Assembly: GCF_017982655.1 (NCBI RefSeq)
Contig: NZ_JABXYX010000066.1
Coordinates: 1 to 41,586, forward strand
DNA: 41,586 nt
From: Brasilonema sp. CT11
GTDB lineage: Bacteria > Cyanobacteriota > Cyanobacteriia > Cyanobacteriales > Nostocaceae
Direction of reading: 5' to 3'
Shown here: one piece after another, positions 1 through 9,759 of the stretch
How positions within the stretch are numbered: the stretch's first letter is position 1
Layout: every line of letters begins with the position of its first letter
The notes under the pieces: generated by a model
What the model saw: only the letters and a program-made list of their open reading frames with translations
What the model was told of the DNA's origin: nothing
Databases searched by the model: none
Made by a program: the position numbers and the translations under genes

Positions 1-103
1 TCTTAATCGCCTTCCATTACCCCAAGGTGGTTTTTTCCCTGAGGATTGGCCTAGCTTCACTCCACAACTTCATGTCTCTCAAATTACTCTCTCTACTGCC
101 TGA
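1..103 (+). CDS. C-terminal fragment of an upstream gene (33 codons visible)
   Basis: Reading from base 2 gives an open frame of 33 codons ending at TGA 101-103; the last residues read QLHVSQITLSTA. The protein-like run (LPLPQGGFFPEDW near its start) suggests the end of a real gene that begins outside the window. The family is not recognised. Confidence 0.45.
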   Translation, partial: LNRLPLPQGGFFPEDWPSFTPQLHVSQITLSTA

Positions 104-132
104 TTTTTAAATACCTACCCTTGAAAGACCCC

Positions 133-188
133 CTTACACCCTTACACCCTTACACCCCTACACCCTTACACCCCTACACCCTTACACC
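133..188. repeat. Octamer tandem repeat CYTACACC x7
   Basis: Seven consecutive 8-bp units alternate between CTTACACC and CCTACACC. The reverse complement of the same octamer family (GGGTGTAR) recurs at 33041-33088. Short tandemly repeated sequences of this kind are typical of filamentous cyanobacteria. It lies between the end of the upstream gene and the start of the next one. Confidence 0.9.
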
Positions 189-320
189 CCTAGTTCTTGA
201 GGGCGCTACTTTATAAATGCTAGTCATGAAAACTCTATTGCTAAATTTTTGACAAAGTTGGCGGAATTTTCTCGTAACTTCTCGTTAAGTAATTATTTAC
301 TGACCTACTTTCACATGCTC

Positions 321-2258
321 ATGTCTGAAATCTTTTGTATTAAACCGCTAGGTGAAATTTTACAGCTGGCTGACCTAATTTCAATTGCACAGATAGAGTT
401 CGCTTTGCAAGAGCAGATCCAAAAAAAGAATATGCGGCTAGGGGAAATTTTAGCCTTACAAGGATGGATCAAACAAGAAACGGCTGATTTTTTTGCCCAG
501 AAGTGGTCAGATTTGCTGAACCAAAAGCCTAAACAACCCTTGGGTGAGTATCTCAAAAAAGCAGCACTGTTGGATGAGTATCAAGTCAAGACTATTCTGT
601 GTGAACAAAAACAGATGGGACTTAGATTCGGGGAATTGGCTGTCCAGAAAGGTTGGCTTAAGCCAACTACAATCAACTTTTTTCTAGAGCATATTGCTCC
701 TGTTGCACAGCGCTCTGAAAAAATTTTACAGCAGGCAGAACACTCAGTTGAAGTCCGCAACGGGAGAGTTAGCTCCTATACGCTTTGCGCACGCTTCGCT
801 AACGGGGAATTCAAAATTCGTCTTAGAAAGTTTGCCCCCTCGGGAAACCAACGTTCTTATCCAAGTGAAGGAGAACCTCATCAAGTACTGGTTCCTCCAG
901 GCGTCCAGACTGACTCATCACGCGACTGGCTCAACTTTGGGCAAAATGCAAAATTCCAAATTGAAGACTTCACACAGCACAGCGCAGTCAGTATTGATGA
1001 CAATCTCAGACAAGTAGAAACGTTTTTGGAACAGGACAAGTCATCTGTTGTTGATCACAGAGTACATACAAGACCTTTCAGTCGCAGCATCATCAAATTA
1101 TTCAATTTAGATCAAAAAGCTAGTCGTCCGGATATTTTGCTGGAGGAGGTTTTGTCATGGACAAGTGGTCAATCGTTTCTCACCCAAAAGTTATGTCAAT
1201 TACTCGCTGATTCCGAAACTTTTGTTCCCTTTGGTGAGGAAGGATTTACAGTCGAACATCTCGTACAAACTCGTTTTATTGATCATTGGGAAACTCAAGT
1301 TGCGTCTGAGCATCTAAAGGCGATTCGCTATGGTCTTCTGCAAAACAAAAAATGCAATCCTTTTTCACTGCTAAAACTTTATCAGCAAATATTACTCCAG
1401 GAAAACATCTCTGTTGAAGACAGTTTTGTCAAAACAGAATTGCTGAATTTAGGATTGGTTGTGGAACAAGAAAAGACGCTCAAAGTTTCTAATCGCATTT
1501 ACCAATATATTTTTCCTTTAAGTTGGGTGAATCAGGAAATAATACGTTTAGATATCAACCGCAGCAGAATCAAATTCTTCAAATTAGATGAAAAAGCCAG
1601 CCGCCCGTATGTTTTACTGGAAGAGGTGTTGTTATGGACAAGTAGTCAACTGTTTCTCACCCAAAAACTTTGTCAATTACTCGCTAATTCACAAGGTTTT
1701 ATTCCCGTTAATCAAGAAGCTGTCAGAGTAGAGCAATTAGTACAAACCCGCCTAATTGATAACTGGGAAATTCAAGTGGCGTCTGAGCATTTGGAGGGAA
1801 TTCGCAATGGAATTCTGAAAAATCAGCAGTGTCAGCCTTTGTCACTGTTGCAGCTATATCAGCAAATCTTGCAGCAAAAAGAAGTTGTAGTGAATAACAA
1901 TCCCGCACAAAGAGAACTGCTGAATTTGGGATTAGTTGTCAAACAGGAAAAAACGCTCAAGGTTTCTAACCGTATTTACCAATCTGTTTTTTCTTTGAAT
2001 TGGGTGAATCAAGAATTGGAGAAACAGTCTCCCCCACTTTCACAAATCATGAAAAGTATCCAAAGCCAATTACCTCCACCAACACTTCGTTTAAAAAAGA
2101 TAAAAAAAAGCATTTCTAATCGAAGAAAGACACTTCCTAAAGAAACTTGGATTTTACTGGGAACTGTTGGCTTGATGCTCGTTGGCTTTAGTGTTGTTGG
2201 CTTTATTGCGGTGAAGTCTTCAGAGGTGCAAATCCTTTTTCAACAAGGCAAGAAATGA
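321..2258 (+). CDS. Membrane-anchored protein: two MshEN-like units, two STAND-associated winged-helix modules, C-terminal TM helix
   Basis: About 645 aa from ATG 321; ATG 315 is the alternative, and the frame is open back to a TTG at 249. Residues ~10-65 and ~75-130 are two related units with the LGE(I/Y)L...L..A pattern, similar to the N-terminal MshEN/GspE-II domain that can bind nucleotides in PilB/GspE ATPases. Residues ~258-405 and ~412-562 are two close copies of a module (SRP..LLEEVL.WTS.Q.FLTQKLCQLL ... LLNLGLVV..EKTLKVSNRIYQ..F.L.WVNQE). I know this module as the winged-helix part following AAA/STAND ATPase domains in cyanobacterial signalling proteins. No Walker A motif is present, so the ATPase is missing. 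A hydrophobic helix (residues ~605-630) lies near the C-terminus. Residues ~150-235 look repeat-derived (separate entry). Function unknown; perhaps a membrane adaptor. Confidence 0.75.
   Translation: MSEIFCIKPLGEILQLADLISIAQIEFALQEQIQKKNMRLGEILALQGWIKQETADFFAQKWSDLLNQKPKQPLGEYLKKAALLDEYQVKTILCEQKQMGLRFGELAVQKGWLKPTTINFFLEHIAPVAQRSEKILQQAEHSVEVRNGRVSSYTLCARFANGEFKIRLRKFAPSGNQRSYPSEGEPHQVLVPPGVQTDSSRDWLNFGQNAKFQIEDFTQHSAVSIDDNLRQVETFLEQDKSSVVDHRVHTRPFSRSIIKLFNLDQKASRPDILLEEVLSWTSGQSFLTQKLCQLLADSETFVPFGEEGFTVEHLVQTRFIDHWETQVASEHLKAIRYGLLQNKKCNPFSLLKLYQQILLQENISVEDSFVKTELLNLGLVVEQEKTLKVSNRIYQYIFPLSWVNQEIIRLDINRSRIKFFKLDEKASRPYVLLEEVLLWTSSQLFLTQKLCQLLANSQGFIPVNQEAVRVEQLVQTRLIDNWEIQVASEHLEGIRNGILKNQQCQPLSLLQLYQQILQQKEVVVNNNPAQRELLNLGLVVKQEKTLKVSNRIYQSVFSLNWVNQELEKQSPPLSQIMKSIQSQLPPPTLRLKKIKKSISNRRKTLPKETWILLGTVGLMLVGFSVVGFIAVKSSEVQILFQQGKK
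759..945. repeat. Interspersed-repeat segment carried in frame inside a coding gene
   Basis: This stretch contains modules that also occur in noncoding repeat blocks of the window. CCTCATCAAGTACTGG is present here at ~877 and again at ~3099. It also has CGCTTTGCGCACGCTTCGC and a GGAATTCAAAATTC-type run. It is open in the gene's frame and encodes a basic, low-complexity linker between the second MshEN-like unit and the first winged-helix module. Boundaries are approximate. Confidence 0.55.
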
Positions 2259-3170
2259 GCTATTCAACCAAATAAGTAAGTGGACATAATTAAACGTAAC
2301 TATGTTCGTAGCGAGTGGAACGCAGTGTAACGTAGACGCCCGGAGGGCTTCGGTGCAGGGTAGCAATCGCAAGCGTTTGGGATTGCTTCACTTCGCTCGC
2401 ATTGATGGGGTTCCCCTACACACGCCCTATGGCTAACGCCACGCCTTACGGCTATCGGGGAGAACCTCCGGTTCCGCTGCGCGCTCCGCAGTCGCCTAGG
2501 TCGGGAGACCCCTTCGGGGAGAACCTTCGGTTCCGCTGCGCTAACGCCAGATGCCTGCGGAGGGAAACCCTCCCGCAGCACTGGTCTCACCTCCTGCAGC
2601 GCTGTCTCACCAGATACCTCTGTCGGGAAACAAGGACTATGGCACAAAGTGCCACGCGCAAGGGACAGTACTGGCTCCCCTACACCCCTACAACGCGCTT
2701 GTGCTACCCTATGGCTGACGCCACGCCTTACGGCTATCGGCAAGCCCTCCGGGGAAGACCTGAGCCCTTCGGGCACGGCTTGAGGCCGAACGGTCTCGCT
2801 GCGAAGAGCGGGGGTAGCCCCTAAGGGGCAAAGCAGCCAAGGCTCGCTTCCGCTAACGCCGGGGGGATACTCCCCCCGGCAGACTTTGGCGCTGCGCAAA
2901 CGCAATCGATGCTCACCGGAGCCACTGCGGTGGACGGGTCTCCCGGCATAAAGCAAGTGGCGTCCAAGACTGCGACCCCCTCACCGCCCTCCGGGCGTCT
3001 ACAAGTCCGGAAACCCGAACGCCCTTCGGGTTCGCAGTCGCCTAGGTCGGGAGACCCTCCAGCAGCGCTGTCTCACCAGATACCTACAGAGGGAAATCCT
3101 CATCAAGTACTGGCTCCCCAACGCACTGGCTCCCCTTACCCCCTTACACCCGTACCCGTTGCGGCATTGA
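2259..3170. repeat. Dense block of nested GC-rich interspersed repeats, no gene
   Basis: The block is a mosaic of short palindromic and direct modules. CTATGGCTAACGCCACGCC-type units appear near 2429 and, as GGCTGACGCC, near 2709, and again near 40667. CCTAGGTCGGGAGACCC occurs near 2494 and 3041. CCTCATCAAGTACTGGC lies near 3099. Open frames on both strands (up to ~218 codons) consist of translated repeats rich in R, P, G and S and resemble no protein. I see no gene here. Confidence 0.8.
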
Positions 3171-4853
3171 CTATTTTTCAAAACTATAAATCTTCTGTGT
3201 CCCCAACTGCTCACAACAAATAGACGAAGGTAATGTCCCCACAGGGAACGTCTGCCGATCCAATTGCACTTGTAAGTTACTCAGAGGATCAACACCAGGC
3301 GAAATCAAAAATTCTAGGTTTTGGATATAAGGCAAAGCGACAAGTTCATCCAAAATTTGGCTAACTGCTTGGGTGTAAGGATGACCTTTGTGCTTATACC
3401 AATCATCTGTTGCAACGTTCGCTTGGTCAAAACCTAAGTGTACTATTAAGGATGGCTGATTAAACAGGGCGATCGCCAGTGGACGTGCTTCTTCCTGTAA
3501 CAATAAGTCATGACTTTTCGCTAAATGTCGCAGTTTCTCTAAGCGTTCGTAGCGTTCCGTCACGGCTTCGGGATCATCTTGCCAATTTATCGCCACTGTT
3601 AACAGAAAAGTCTGTAACAGCATATGACCCAGTTTTTTCGCCTTGGTCTTAAGGTAATAAGAATTGTAGTCGTTTGCCTCAATCAACAATGGCACACGAT
3701 CCACAACTTCTAACTTGTAACCTTTTAACCCTGCAATCTTACGGGGATTATTGGTAATCAAGCGAATCTTATGAACTCCCAAATCCATGAGCATTTGTGC
3801 TCCCATACCGTAGTCTCGCAAATCGGCGGGGAATCCCAAACGCTCATTCGCTTCTACGGTATCTAGTCCCATATCCTGCAACGAGTAAGCTTTCAATTTA
3901 TTAACCAGCCCAATTCCCCGTCCTTCTTGCCGTAGGTAAACAACGACACCTTGCCCTGCATTTTCTAGCATTTTCAGTGCTGCTTGTAACTGCATCCGAC
4001 AGTCGCAGCGTAAAGAACCCAAAGCATCTCCAGTCAGGCATTCGGAATGCATCCGCACCATAACTGGATTCTCTCTAAATTCAGCAGGATTACCCTTGAC
4101 AACAGCAACGTGTTCTGTATCATCCAGAGTATGGCGATAAGCGTAAATTTGGAAATGACCAAACTGGGTGGGTAACTCAGCAATAGTTTCGCGCCTGATC
4201 AGGCGATCGTGCTGGAGGCGGTAACTGATTAAATCCGCGATGCTGATAATTTTTAGATTGTGATGCTTGGCATACTGCATTAACTGAGATAGCCGCGCCA
4301 TCGAACCGTTGGGGTTTTGAATCTCACAGATAACGCCAGCAGGGTATAATCCAGCTAATCGAGCTAAGTCAACAGCGGCTTCTGTATGTCCGGCGCGTTT
4401 GAGTACCCCTCCAACCTTTGCGCGAATGGGGAAAATATGACCGGGACGGCGTAAATCTACAGGTTTGGTTCCTGGGTTGATCGCAACTTGGATTGTGCGG
4501 GCGCGGTCTTCTGCGGAAATGCCAGTGCTTACCCCTAAGTGAGGCCCGGCGTCAATGCTGACTGTGAAAGCCGTTTGGTTGGTGTCAGTGATGTTGCTCA
4601 CCATCAATGGTAAGTCTAATTCATCTAGGCGATCGCCACTCATTGCCAAACAAATCAGTCCCCTGGCTTCCACCGCCATGAAATTAATAATGTCAGGAGT
4701 AGCAAATTGGGCAGCACAAATCAAATCGCCTTCATTTTCTCGATTTTCATCATCTACCACCACAATCTGGTGACCAGCTTTCAAGTCAGCCAAGGCGGCA
4801 TCAATCGAATCAAATTCAAAGGTTTGGTTTGAAGTCGTGTTAAGCTGCGACAC
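3171..4853 (-). CDS. ribBA: Bifunctional 3,4-dihydroxy-2-butanone-4-phosphate synthase / GTP cyclohydrolase II
   Basis: A 560-aa riboflavin biosynthesis enzyme. The N-terminal half (RibB) converts ribulose 5-phosphate to dihydroxybutanone phosphate; the second half (RibA) opens GTP to the diaminopyrimidine. RibB motifs: ENRENEGD at residues 36-43 (acidic metal-binding loop) and RAGHTEAAVDL at 153-163. RibA motifs: HSEC...LRCDC with zinc-ligand cysteines 272, 283 and 285, and YLRQEGRGIGL at ~306-316. About 135 residues follow the RibA domain; this extra C-terminal region is usual in cyanobacterial RibBA and has no assigned role I know of. The ATG start is 7 codons ahead of the domain. It is divergent from argC across a 239-bp gap. 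The last codons run into repeat-rich sequence. Confidence 0.97.
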   Translation of the reverse strand: MSQLNTTSNQTFEFDSIDAALADLKAGHQIVVVDDENRENEGDLICAAQFATPDIINFMAVEARGLICLAMSGDRLDELDLPLMVSNITDTNQTAFTVSIDAGPHLGVSTGISAEDRARTIQVAINPGTKPVDLRRPGHIFPIRAKVGGVLKRAGHTEAAVDLARLAGLYPAGVICEIQNPNGSMARLSQLMQYAKHHNLKIISIADLISYRLQHDRLIRRETIAELPTQFGHFQIYAYRHTLDDTEHVAVVKGNPAEFRENPVMVRMHSECLTGDALGSLRCDCRMQLQAALKMLENAGQGVVVYLRQEGRGIGLVNKLKAYSLQDMGLDTVEANERLGFPADLRDYGMGAQMLMDLGVHKIRLITNNPRKIAGLKGYKLEVVDRVPLLIEANDYNSYYLKTKAKKLGHMLLQTFLLTVAINWQDDPEAVTERYERLEKLRHLAKSHDLLLQEEARPLAIALFNQPSLIVHLGFDQANVATDDWYKHKGHPYTQAVSQILDELVALPYIQNLEFLISPGVDPLSNLQVQLDRQTFPVGTLPSSICCEQLGTQKIYSFEK

Positions 4854-5092
4854 AGAGGAATTCCAGCGGAAATGTAAATTTTTTTTAACAAATGCTTATC
4901 TTCTGATTGTAGCTCTTCTGAACACAATAGGAACCCATCATAGCTAAGATTCGATAACATACCGATAAATACCTGCGAAATACCGTTGGATTCTCTAAGC
5001 TAGTGTGCAGCAACAACGAAACGGTAATAAGTATGAGTGCAAAATGCTTCTGCTAAAGACAAGTCTCTATATTTAAAAAGGATTTAGTAGTT
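4854..5092. promoter_or_regulatory. Divergent promoter interval between ribBA and argC
   Basis: 239 bp, AT-rich and gene-free, separating two genes that point away from each other, so it should carry both promoters. An A-rich AAAAAGGATT run before argC may serve as its ribosome binding site. I see no FMN-riboswitch-like structure on the ribBA side and no clear operator palindrome. Confidence 0.5.
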
Positions 5093-6151
5093 ATGGGCAA
5101 TTCTAGACGCGTAAAAGTTGGGATTATTGGCGCGTCAGGCTACGGCGGAGTGCAGTTAGTAAGACTACTCATGGATCATCCAGAAGTCGAACTCGTTTAC
5201 TTAGGTGGGGAGAGTAGCGCGGGAAAATCGTTTGCGGATCTTTACCCACATCTGGGTCACATAGTTAACCAACCGATAGAAGCTATAGATCCACAAAACA
5301 TTGCGACGCGTTGTGAGGTAGTGTTTCTTTCTCTACCAAATGGTTTGGCTTACAAAATCGCTCCGCAATTGTTGGACAAAGGATTAACAGTACTGGATTT
5401 GAGTGCAGATTATCGCTTTAGGAATTTGACAACTTATACAAACTGGTATGGTGCCCAAAGAACAGATCTTGCAACAGCAGCGACAGCAGTTTATGGATTA
5501 CCAGAATTGTATCGCGATCGCATTGCAGAAGCGCAGCTGATTGGTTGTCCTGGTTGCTATCCCACCGCTAGCCTTTTGGCACTTTCACCACTCCTCAAGC
5601 AAGGGCTAATCGTGCCAGAAACAGCTATTGTTGACGCCAAGTCAGGCACTTCTGGCGGTGGACGTCAAGCGAAAGTTAATATGTTGCTTGCCGAAGCAGA
5701 CAACTCCTTGGCACCTTATAATGTTGTCCGTCACCGCCACACCCCAGAAATCGAGCAGATTTGTAGTGATTTAGCAGGACACGAAGTCACCATCCAATTT
5801 ACACCACACCTTGTTCCTATGGTGCGCGGTATGCTCGCAACGGTTTATGCTACATTGCGGGACCCTGGTTTAGTGCGAGATGATTTAATTACTATTTATA
5901 AAGCATTCTACCGTAACTCTCTTTGGGTGAAAGTCTGTGAACCAGGCGTTTATCCCCAAACAAAATGGGCTTGTGGCACTAACCTTTGTTACATAGGCAT
6001 AGAAGTTGACCCGCGTACTGGGCGTGTGATTGTCATGTCAGCAATTGATAACCTAATCAAAGGGCAGGCCGGTCAAGCTATCCAGTGTCTCAATATCATC
6101 ATGGGCTGGGATGAAACACTGGGGTTGCCAAAGTTGGGCTTTTATCCGTAA
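5093..6151 (+). CDS. argC: N-acetyl-gamma-glutamyl-phosphate reductase
   Basis: A 352-aa NADPH-dependent enzyme that reduces N-acetylglutamyl phosphate to the semialdehyde, the third step of arginine (ornithine) synthesis. The N-terminus has the dinucleotide-binding loop GASGYGGVQ (residues 13-21). [10 protein letters not shown] at 151-160 supplies the catalytic cysteine (Cys155). The region with KSGTSGGGR and the HRHTPEIEQ segment are typical of the family. Length is normal for type-1 ArgC. The gene stands alone on its strand and is followed by palindromic repeats rather than another arg gene, so it is probably transcribed singly. Confidence 0.97.
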   Translation: MGNSRRVKVGIIGASGYGGVQLVRLLMDHPEVELVYLGGESSAGKSFADLYPHLGHIVNQPIEAIDPQNIATRCEVVFLSLPNGLAYKIAPQLLDKGLTVLDLSADYRFRNLTTYTNWYGAQRTDLATAATAVYGLPELYRDRIAEAQLIGCPGCYPTASLLALSPLLKQGLIVPETAIVDAKSGTSGGGRQAKVNMLLAEADNSLAPYNVVRHRHTPEIEQICSDLAGHEVTIQFTPHLVPMVRGMLATVYATLRDPGLVRDDLITIYKAFYRNSLWVKVCEPGVYPQTKWACGTNLCYIGIEVDPRTGRVIVMSAIDNLIKGQAGQAIQCLNIIMGWDETLGLPKLGFYP

Positions 6152-6191
6152 TTGGGGATGAGGGGACAAACTACGGTGTACACACCAGATC

Positions 6192-6310
6192 GCTCAAAAC
6201 CTCACCCTCGCTTTTTGCTACGCAAAAATCTTTCCCTCTCCTTAACAAGGAGAGGGATGCCCGATAGGGCAGCTTGCCCTGAGCGTAGTCGAAGGGGTGA
6301 GGTTTTGAGC
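6192..6310. repeat. Palindromic interspersed repeat, copy 1 (119 bp, 16-bp inverted ends)
   Basis: It begins GCTCAAAACCTCACCC and ends with its exact reverse complement at 6295-6310. The centre holds the hairpin CCCTCTCC...GGAGAGGG, then CCCGATAGGGCAGCTTGCCC and a GAGCGTAGTCGAAGG tail. An open frame spanning 6152-6385 is only the translated repeat. Confidence 0.8.
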
Positions 6311-6350
6311 GCGAGTGCGTCTTGCACACAAGGAATTTTGAGTCATTTCC

Positions 6351-6685
6351 CTCAAAACCTCACCCTCGCTTTACCCTGCGGGTAAATCTTTCCCTCTCCT
6401 TATTAAGGCTATCCATTACCCGGATCTTTCTTAATATTTGCGAGAGCGCTCGCTCACGACTCACCAAACCCTGATACTCCGTAACACATTCTCAATAAAA
6501 ATCCTCTTTTACTGAGAAGTATGAGTAGTCAATTGTCAAGCCTTGCCAAAAACTCAATCTTTACAAACTTTGTATAGCAAGGCTTTCAGGATTGTTAAGA
6601 AAGATCTGGACAATGCATAGCCTTATTAAGGAGAGGGATGCCCGATAGGGCAGCTTGCCCTGAGCGTAGTCGAAGGGGTGAGGTT
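6351..6685. repeat. Palindromic interspersed repeat, copy 2, split by a MITE
   Basis: A second copy of the repeat at 6192-6310. The left half (6351-6407) runs into CCCTCTCCTTATTAAG and the right half (6622-6685) resumes at CTTATTAAGGAGAGGG with the same CCCGATAGGG and GTAGTCGAAGG modules. Removing the 214-bp element plus one copy of the 9-bp duplication restores a continuous palindromic repeat like copy 1. Confidence 0.85.
6408..6621. mobile_element. MITE, 214 bp, 27-bp imperfect terminal inverted repeats, 9-bp target duplication
   Basis: The left end (6408-6434) and the reverse complement of the right end (6595-6621) match at 23 of 27 positions; both start GCTAT and share GATCTTTCTTAA. The element is flanked by CTTATTAAG on both sides (6399-6407 and 6622-6630), a perfect 9-bp direct repeat. 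No long reading frame lies inside, so it is non-autonomous and would need a transposase supplied in trans. The parental family is not identified. It sits at the centre of a palindromic repeat. Confidence 0.88.
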
Positions 6686-6746
6686 AAATCAACGTGGAAT
6701 TAAGGCTTAAACGTTAAGTTGACACCAATGGTGTGTGACGAATCGC

Positions 6747-6769
6747 TGTAACTACAAATTGTAGTTACA
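6747..6769. promoter_or_regulatory. Perfect palindrome upstream of brnT, likely BrnA operator
   Basis: TGTAACTACAA and its exact reverse complement TTGTAGTTACA flank a single central A. The 23-bp site ends 28 bp before the brnT ATG. BrnA antitoxins are ribbon-helix-helix DNA-binding proteins that repress their own operon, so this is a plausible operator; the binding role is inferred. Confidence 0.65.
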
Positions 6770-6797
6770 ATAAGTGAGTAAGTGCTGCAGTTCGGTG

Positions 6798-7073
6798 ATG
6801 GAGTTTGAATGGGATGAAGCAAAGCGTCTTGCAAATATTCGCAAGCACGGGATCGATTTTATCGACGTTCCAGAAGTGTTTGACGGAGATACGGTAACGG
6901 TTGAAGATAATCGTTATGACTATGGAGAGCAGCGTTTCGTTACGTTTGGCTTGTTGCAAGGAATACTCGTTGCTGTTGTCCATACCGAACGTGGCGATTC
7001 TACCCGCATTATTTCAACAAGAAAGGCAACTAAGTATGAGCAACGAATCTATTTCGAGCAACTCTCAAACTGA
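6798..7073 (+). CDS. brnT: BrnT-family ribonuclease toxin
   Basis: A 91-aa protein starting at ATG 6798 (MEFEWDEAKRLANIRKHGID); an in-frame GTG at 6774 would add 8 residues without homology. The sequence has the BrnT pattern: FEWDEAK..NI.KHGIDF near the N-terminus, VFD, a central DYGEQRFVTFG, then TERGDSTRIISTRKATKYEQ, with the arginines and lysines of the RelE-like fold. BrnT cuts RNA and is neutralised by BrnA. It lies 5' of and overlaps brnA by 38 bp, the usual toxin-first order. Confidence 0.9.
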   Translation: MEFEWDEAKRLANIRKHGIDFIDVPEVFDGDTVTVEDNRYDYGEQRFVTFGLLQGILVAVVHTERGDSTRIISTRKATKYEQRIYFEQLSN

Positions 7074-7311
7074 TTGGCAACGACTTGATGCAATGACTGA
7101 TTCCGACATTGACTTATCGGATTGTCCAGAAATTACGCCCGAGATGTTTGCAAAAGCTGTCGTTCGACAAGGTTTACCTGCAGCGAAAAACAAAGCACAA
7201 GTCACGCTACGCATTGACAGCGATGTATTGGAGTGGTTCAAGTCACTTGGGCGAGGTTATCAAACCCAAATCAACGCCCTACTGCGAGCCTATATGGAAG
7301 CTCACCGATAG
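7036..7311 (+). CDS. brnA: BrnA-family antitoxin (ribbon-helix-helix)
   Basis: A 91-aa protein starting at ATG 7036 inside the end of brnT; the frame is open further upstream, but the BrnA pattern begins at this methionine. Residues ~13-45 (W..LDAMTDSDIDLSDCPEITPEMF) are the toxin-wrapping segment. Residues ~58-91 (KAQVTLRIDSDVLEWFKSLGRGYQTQINALLRAYMEAH) form the ribbon-helix-helix DNA-binding and dimerisation domain. The 38-bp overlap with brnT implies translational coupling. The palindrome at 6747-6769 is the likely operator. Confidence 0.9.
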   Translation: MSNESISSNSQTDWQRLDAMTDSDIDLSDCPEITPEMFAKAVVRQGLPAAKNKAQVTLRIDSDVLEWFKSLGRGYQTQINALLRAYMEAHR

Positions 7312-8127
7312 CTAAATGCAAAGACTTCAGGCAAAGACGGTTCTTGCTGCCAGTGCCCAAGGCGTTGATTTTAACGTCTATCTTCACCCCCCCTACCCAT
7401 TAACAGGTAGCTGAATCATGCAAAAAACAATTCCAGCCCATCTTGTCAGTACCTATCAGCCGAAGGGTTGAGTATTGAACAAATAGCTCAAGCGCTATTG
7501 CTGGATGAACAAGTTGTAAGGCTTGCTGCACAACCGAAATTATAAAGCGCGATTGAGTGCTATTTGATGCCACAAAAAGTACCGGGGCTTTTGTCAACGA
7601 CATAAACCAAAACCAAAACCAGCCAAGCTTTCTCACTGGGGAAGTAAGTTGCTGGCTGGTCATAAAATTAGTCGAATAAGAAGTAAGCAGAAATGCTCAC
7701 CTGGTCAACTGACACTTTGGGAGCAGTTCTAGGTATTGGAATGCCCGCAAGTGGCAGAAGTGTTAAAGAAGTTTGTCCTAGCTAATAGAGCGTTTGACGG
7801 AAGTTGGATGAATTCGGTATAAGGGGGTAATACCACTCGCACACTCAGCTCTTAACACAAAAAGGACAGGGGGTACGGGGGTTATCCCTCCCATCATGAG
7901 TCCTCGAACTCGAACTCGCCCCCACCGCCGACAAATCCGCACCCAAAGCGCCGACAACAACCGCCGACAAACCCACAACGAGACAAACCCGCCGAATCTT
8001 TATGCTTTTCATCTGATTTTTTTGTCCGAAAGGGTAATAATATGTTGTTATTATGATGCTACCCTTTTTTGGATACCACACAAAAAATATTTCCAAACAA
8101 GATTCACAAAATTTAAAAATTAAGGCA
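7312..8127. other. Gene-free interval with transposase-like debris
   Basis: Apart from the HTH-like remnant at 7452-7545, this 0.8 kb holds no convincing gene. Frames on the minus strand at 7400-7663 and 7778-8096 have no recognisable pattern. An inverted pair around AAGGGTA (8031) and TACCCTT (8071) brackets an AT-rich stretch. A run of CGCCGACAA-type units lies near 7926-7975. Confidence 0.5.
7452..7545 (+). pseudogene. Remnant resembling the N-terminal HTH of an IS630-type transposase
   Basis: The frame QYLSAEGLSIEQIAQALLLD followed by EQVVRLAAQPKL resembles the first helix-turn-helix of IS630-family transposases (Y.LSAEG.SI.EIA..L.LDE.TV). It has no start codon, stops at a TAA near 7545, and no catalytic DDE region follows. 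Identification is by pattern only. Confidence 0.35.
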
Positions 8128-8155
8128 ATCAGTGGGGGCTTGAACCACCACTGAT
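8128..8155 (-). terminator. Probable terminator hairpin downstream of eno
   Basis: On the minus strand ATCAGTGGTGG and CCCCCACTGAT form an 11-position stem (one mismatch) around a 6-nt loop, 9 bp beyond the eno stop codon. A TTAATTTTTAAA stretch follows a few bases later. It fits an intrinsic terminator, although the U-run is not immediate. Confidence 0.55.
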
Positions 8156-8163
8156 CAAAAAAA

Positions 8164-9759
<1,596 letters not shown>

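Noticed and set aside
2300-3223. Long open frames on both strands, up to 218 codons
   Set aside because: They are translations of nested GC-rich repeats with repetitive R/P/G/S composition, no ribosome binding site and no family pattern.
4555-4773. Antisense frames inside ribBA, eno, clpB, rph and htpG
   Set aside because: They are shadows of strongly supported genes on the opposite strand or in other frames, with no motif of their own.
6152-6385. 77-codon frame directly after argC
   Set aside because: It lies fully in the palindromic repeat; the peptide mirrors repeat modules.
8031-8077. AAGGGTA...TACCCTT inverted pair as the eno terminator
   Set aside because: It is about 90 bp past the stop with a long loop; the hairpin at 8128-8155 is closer and better.
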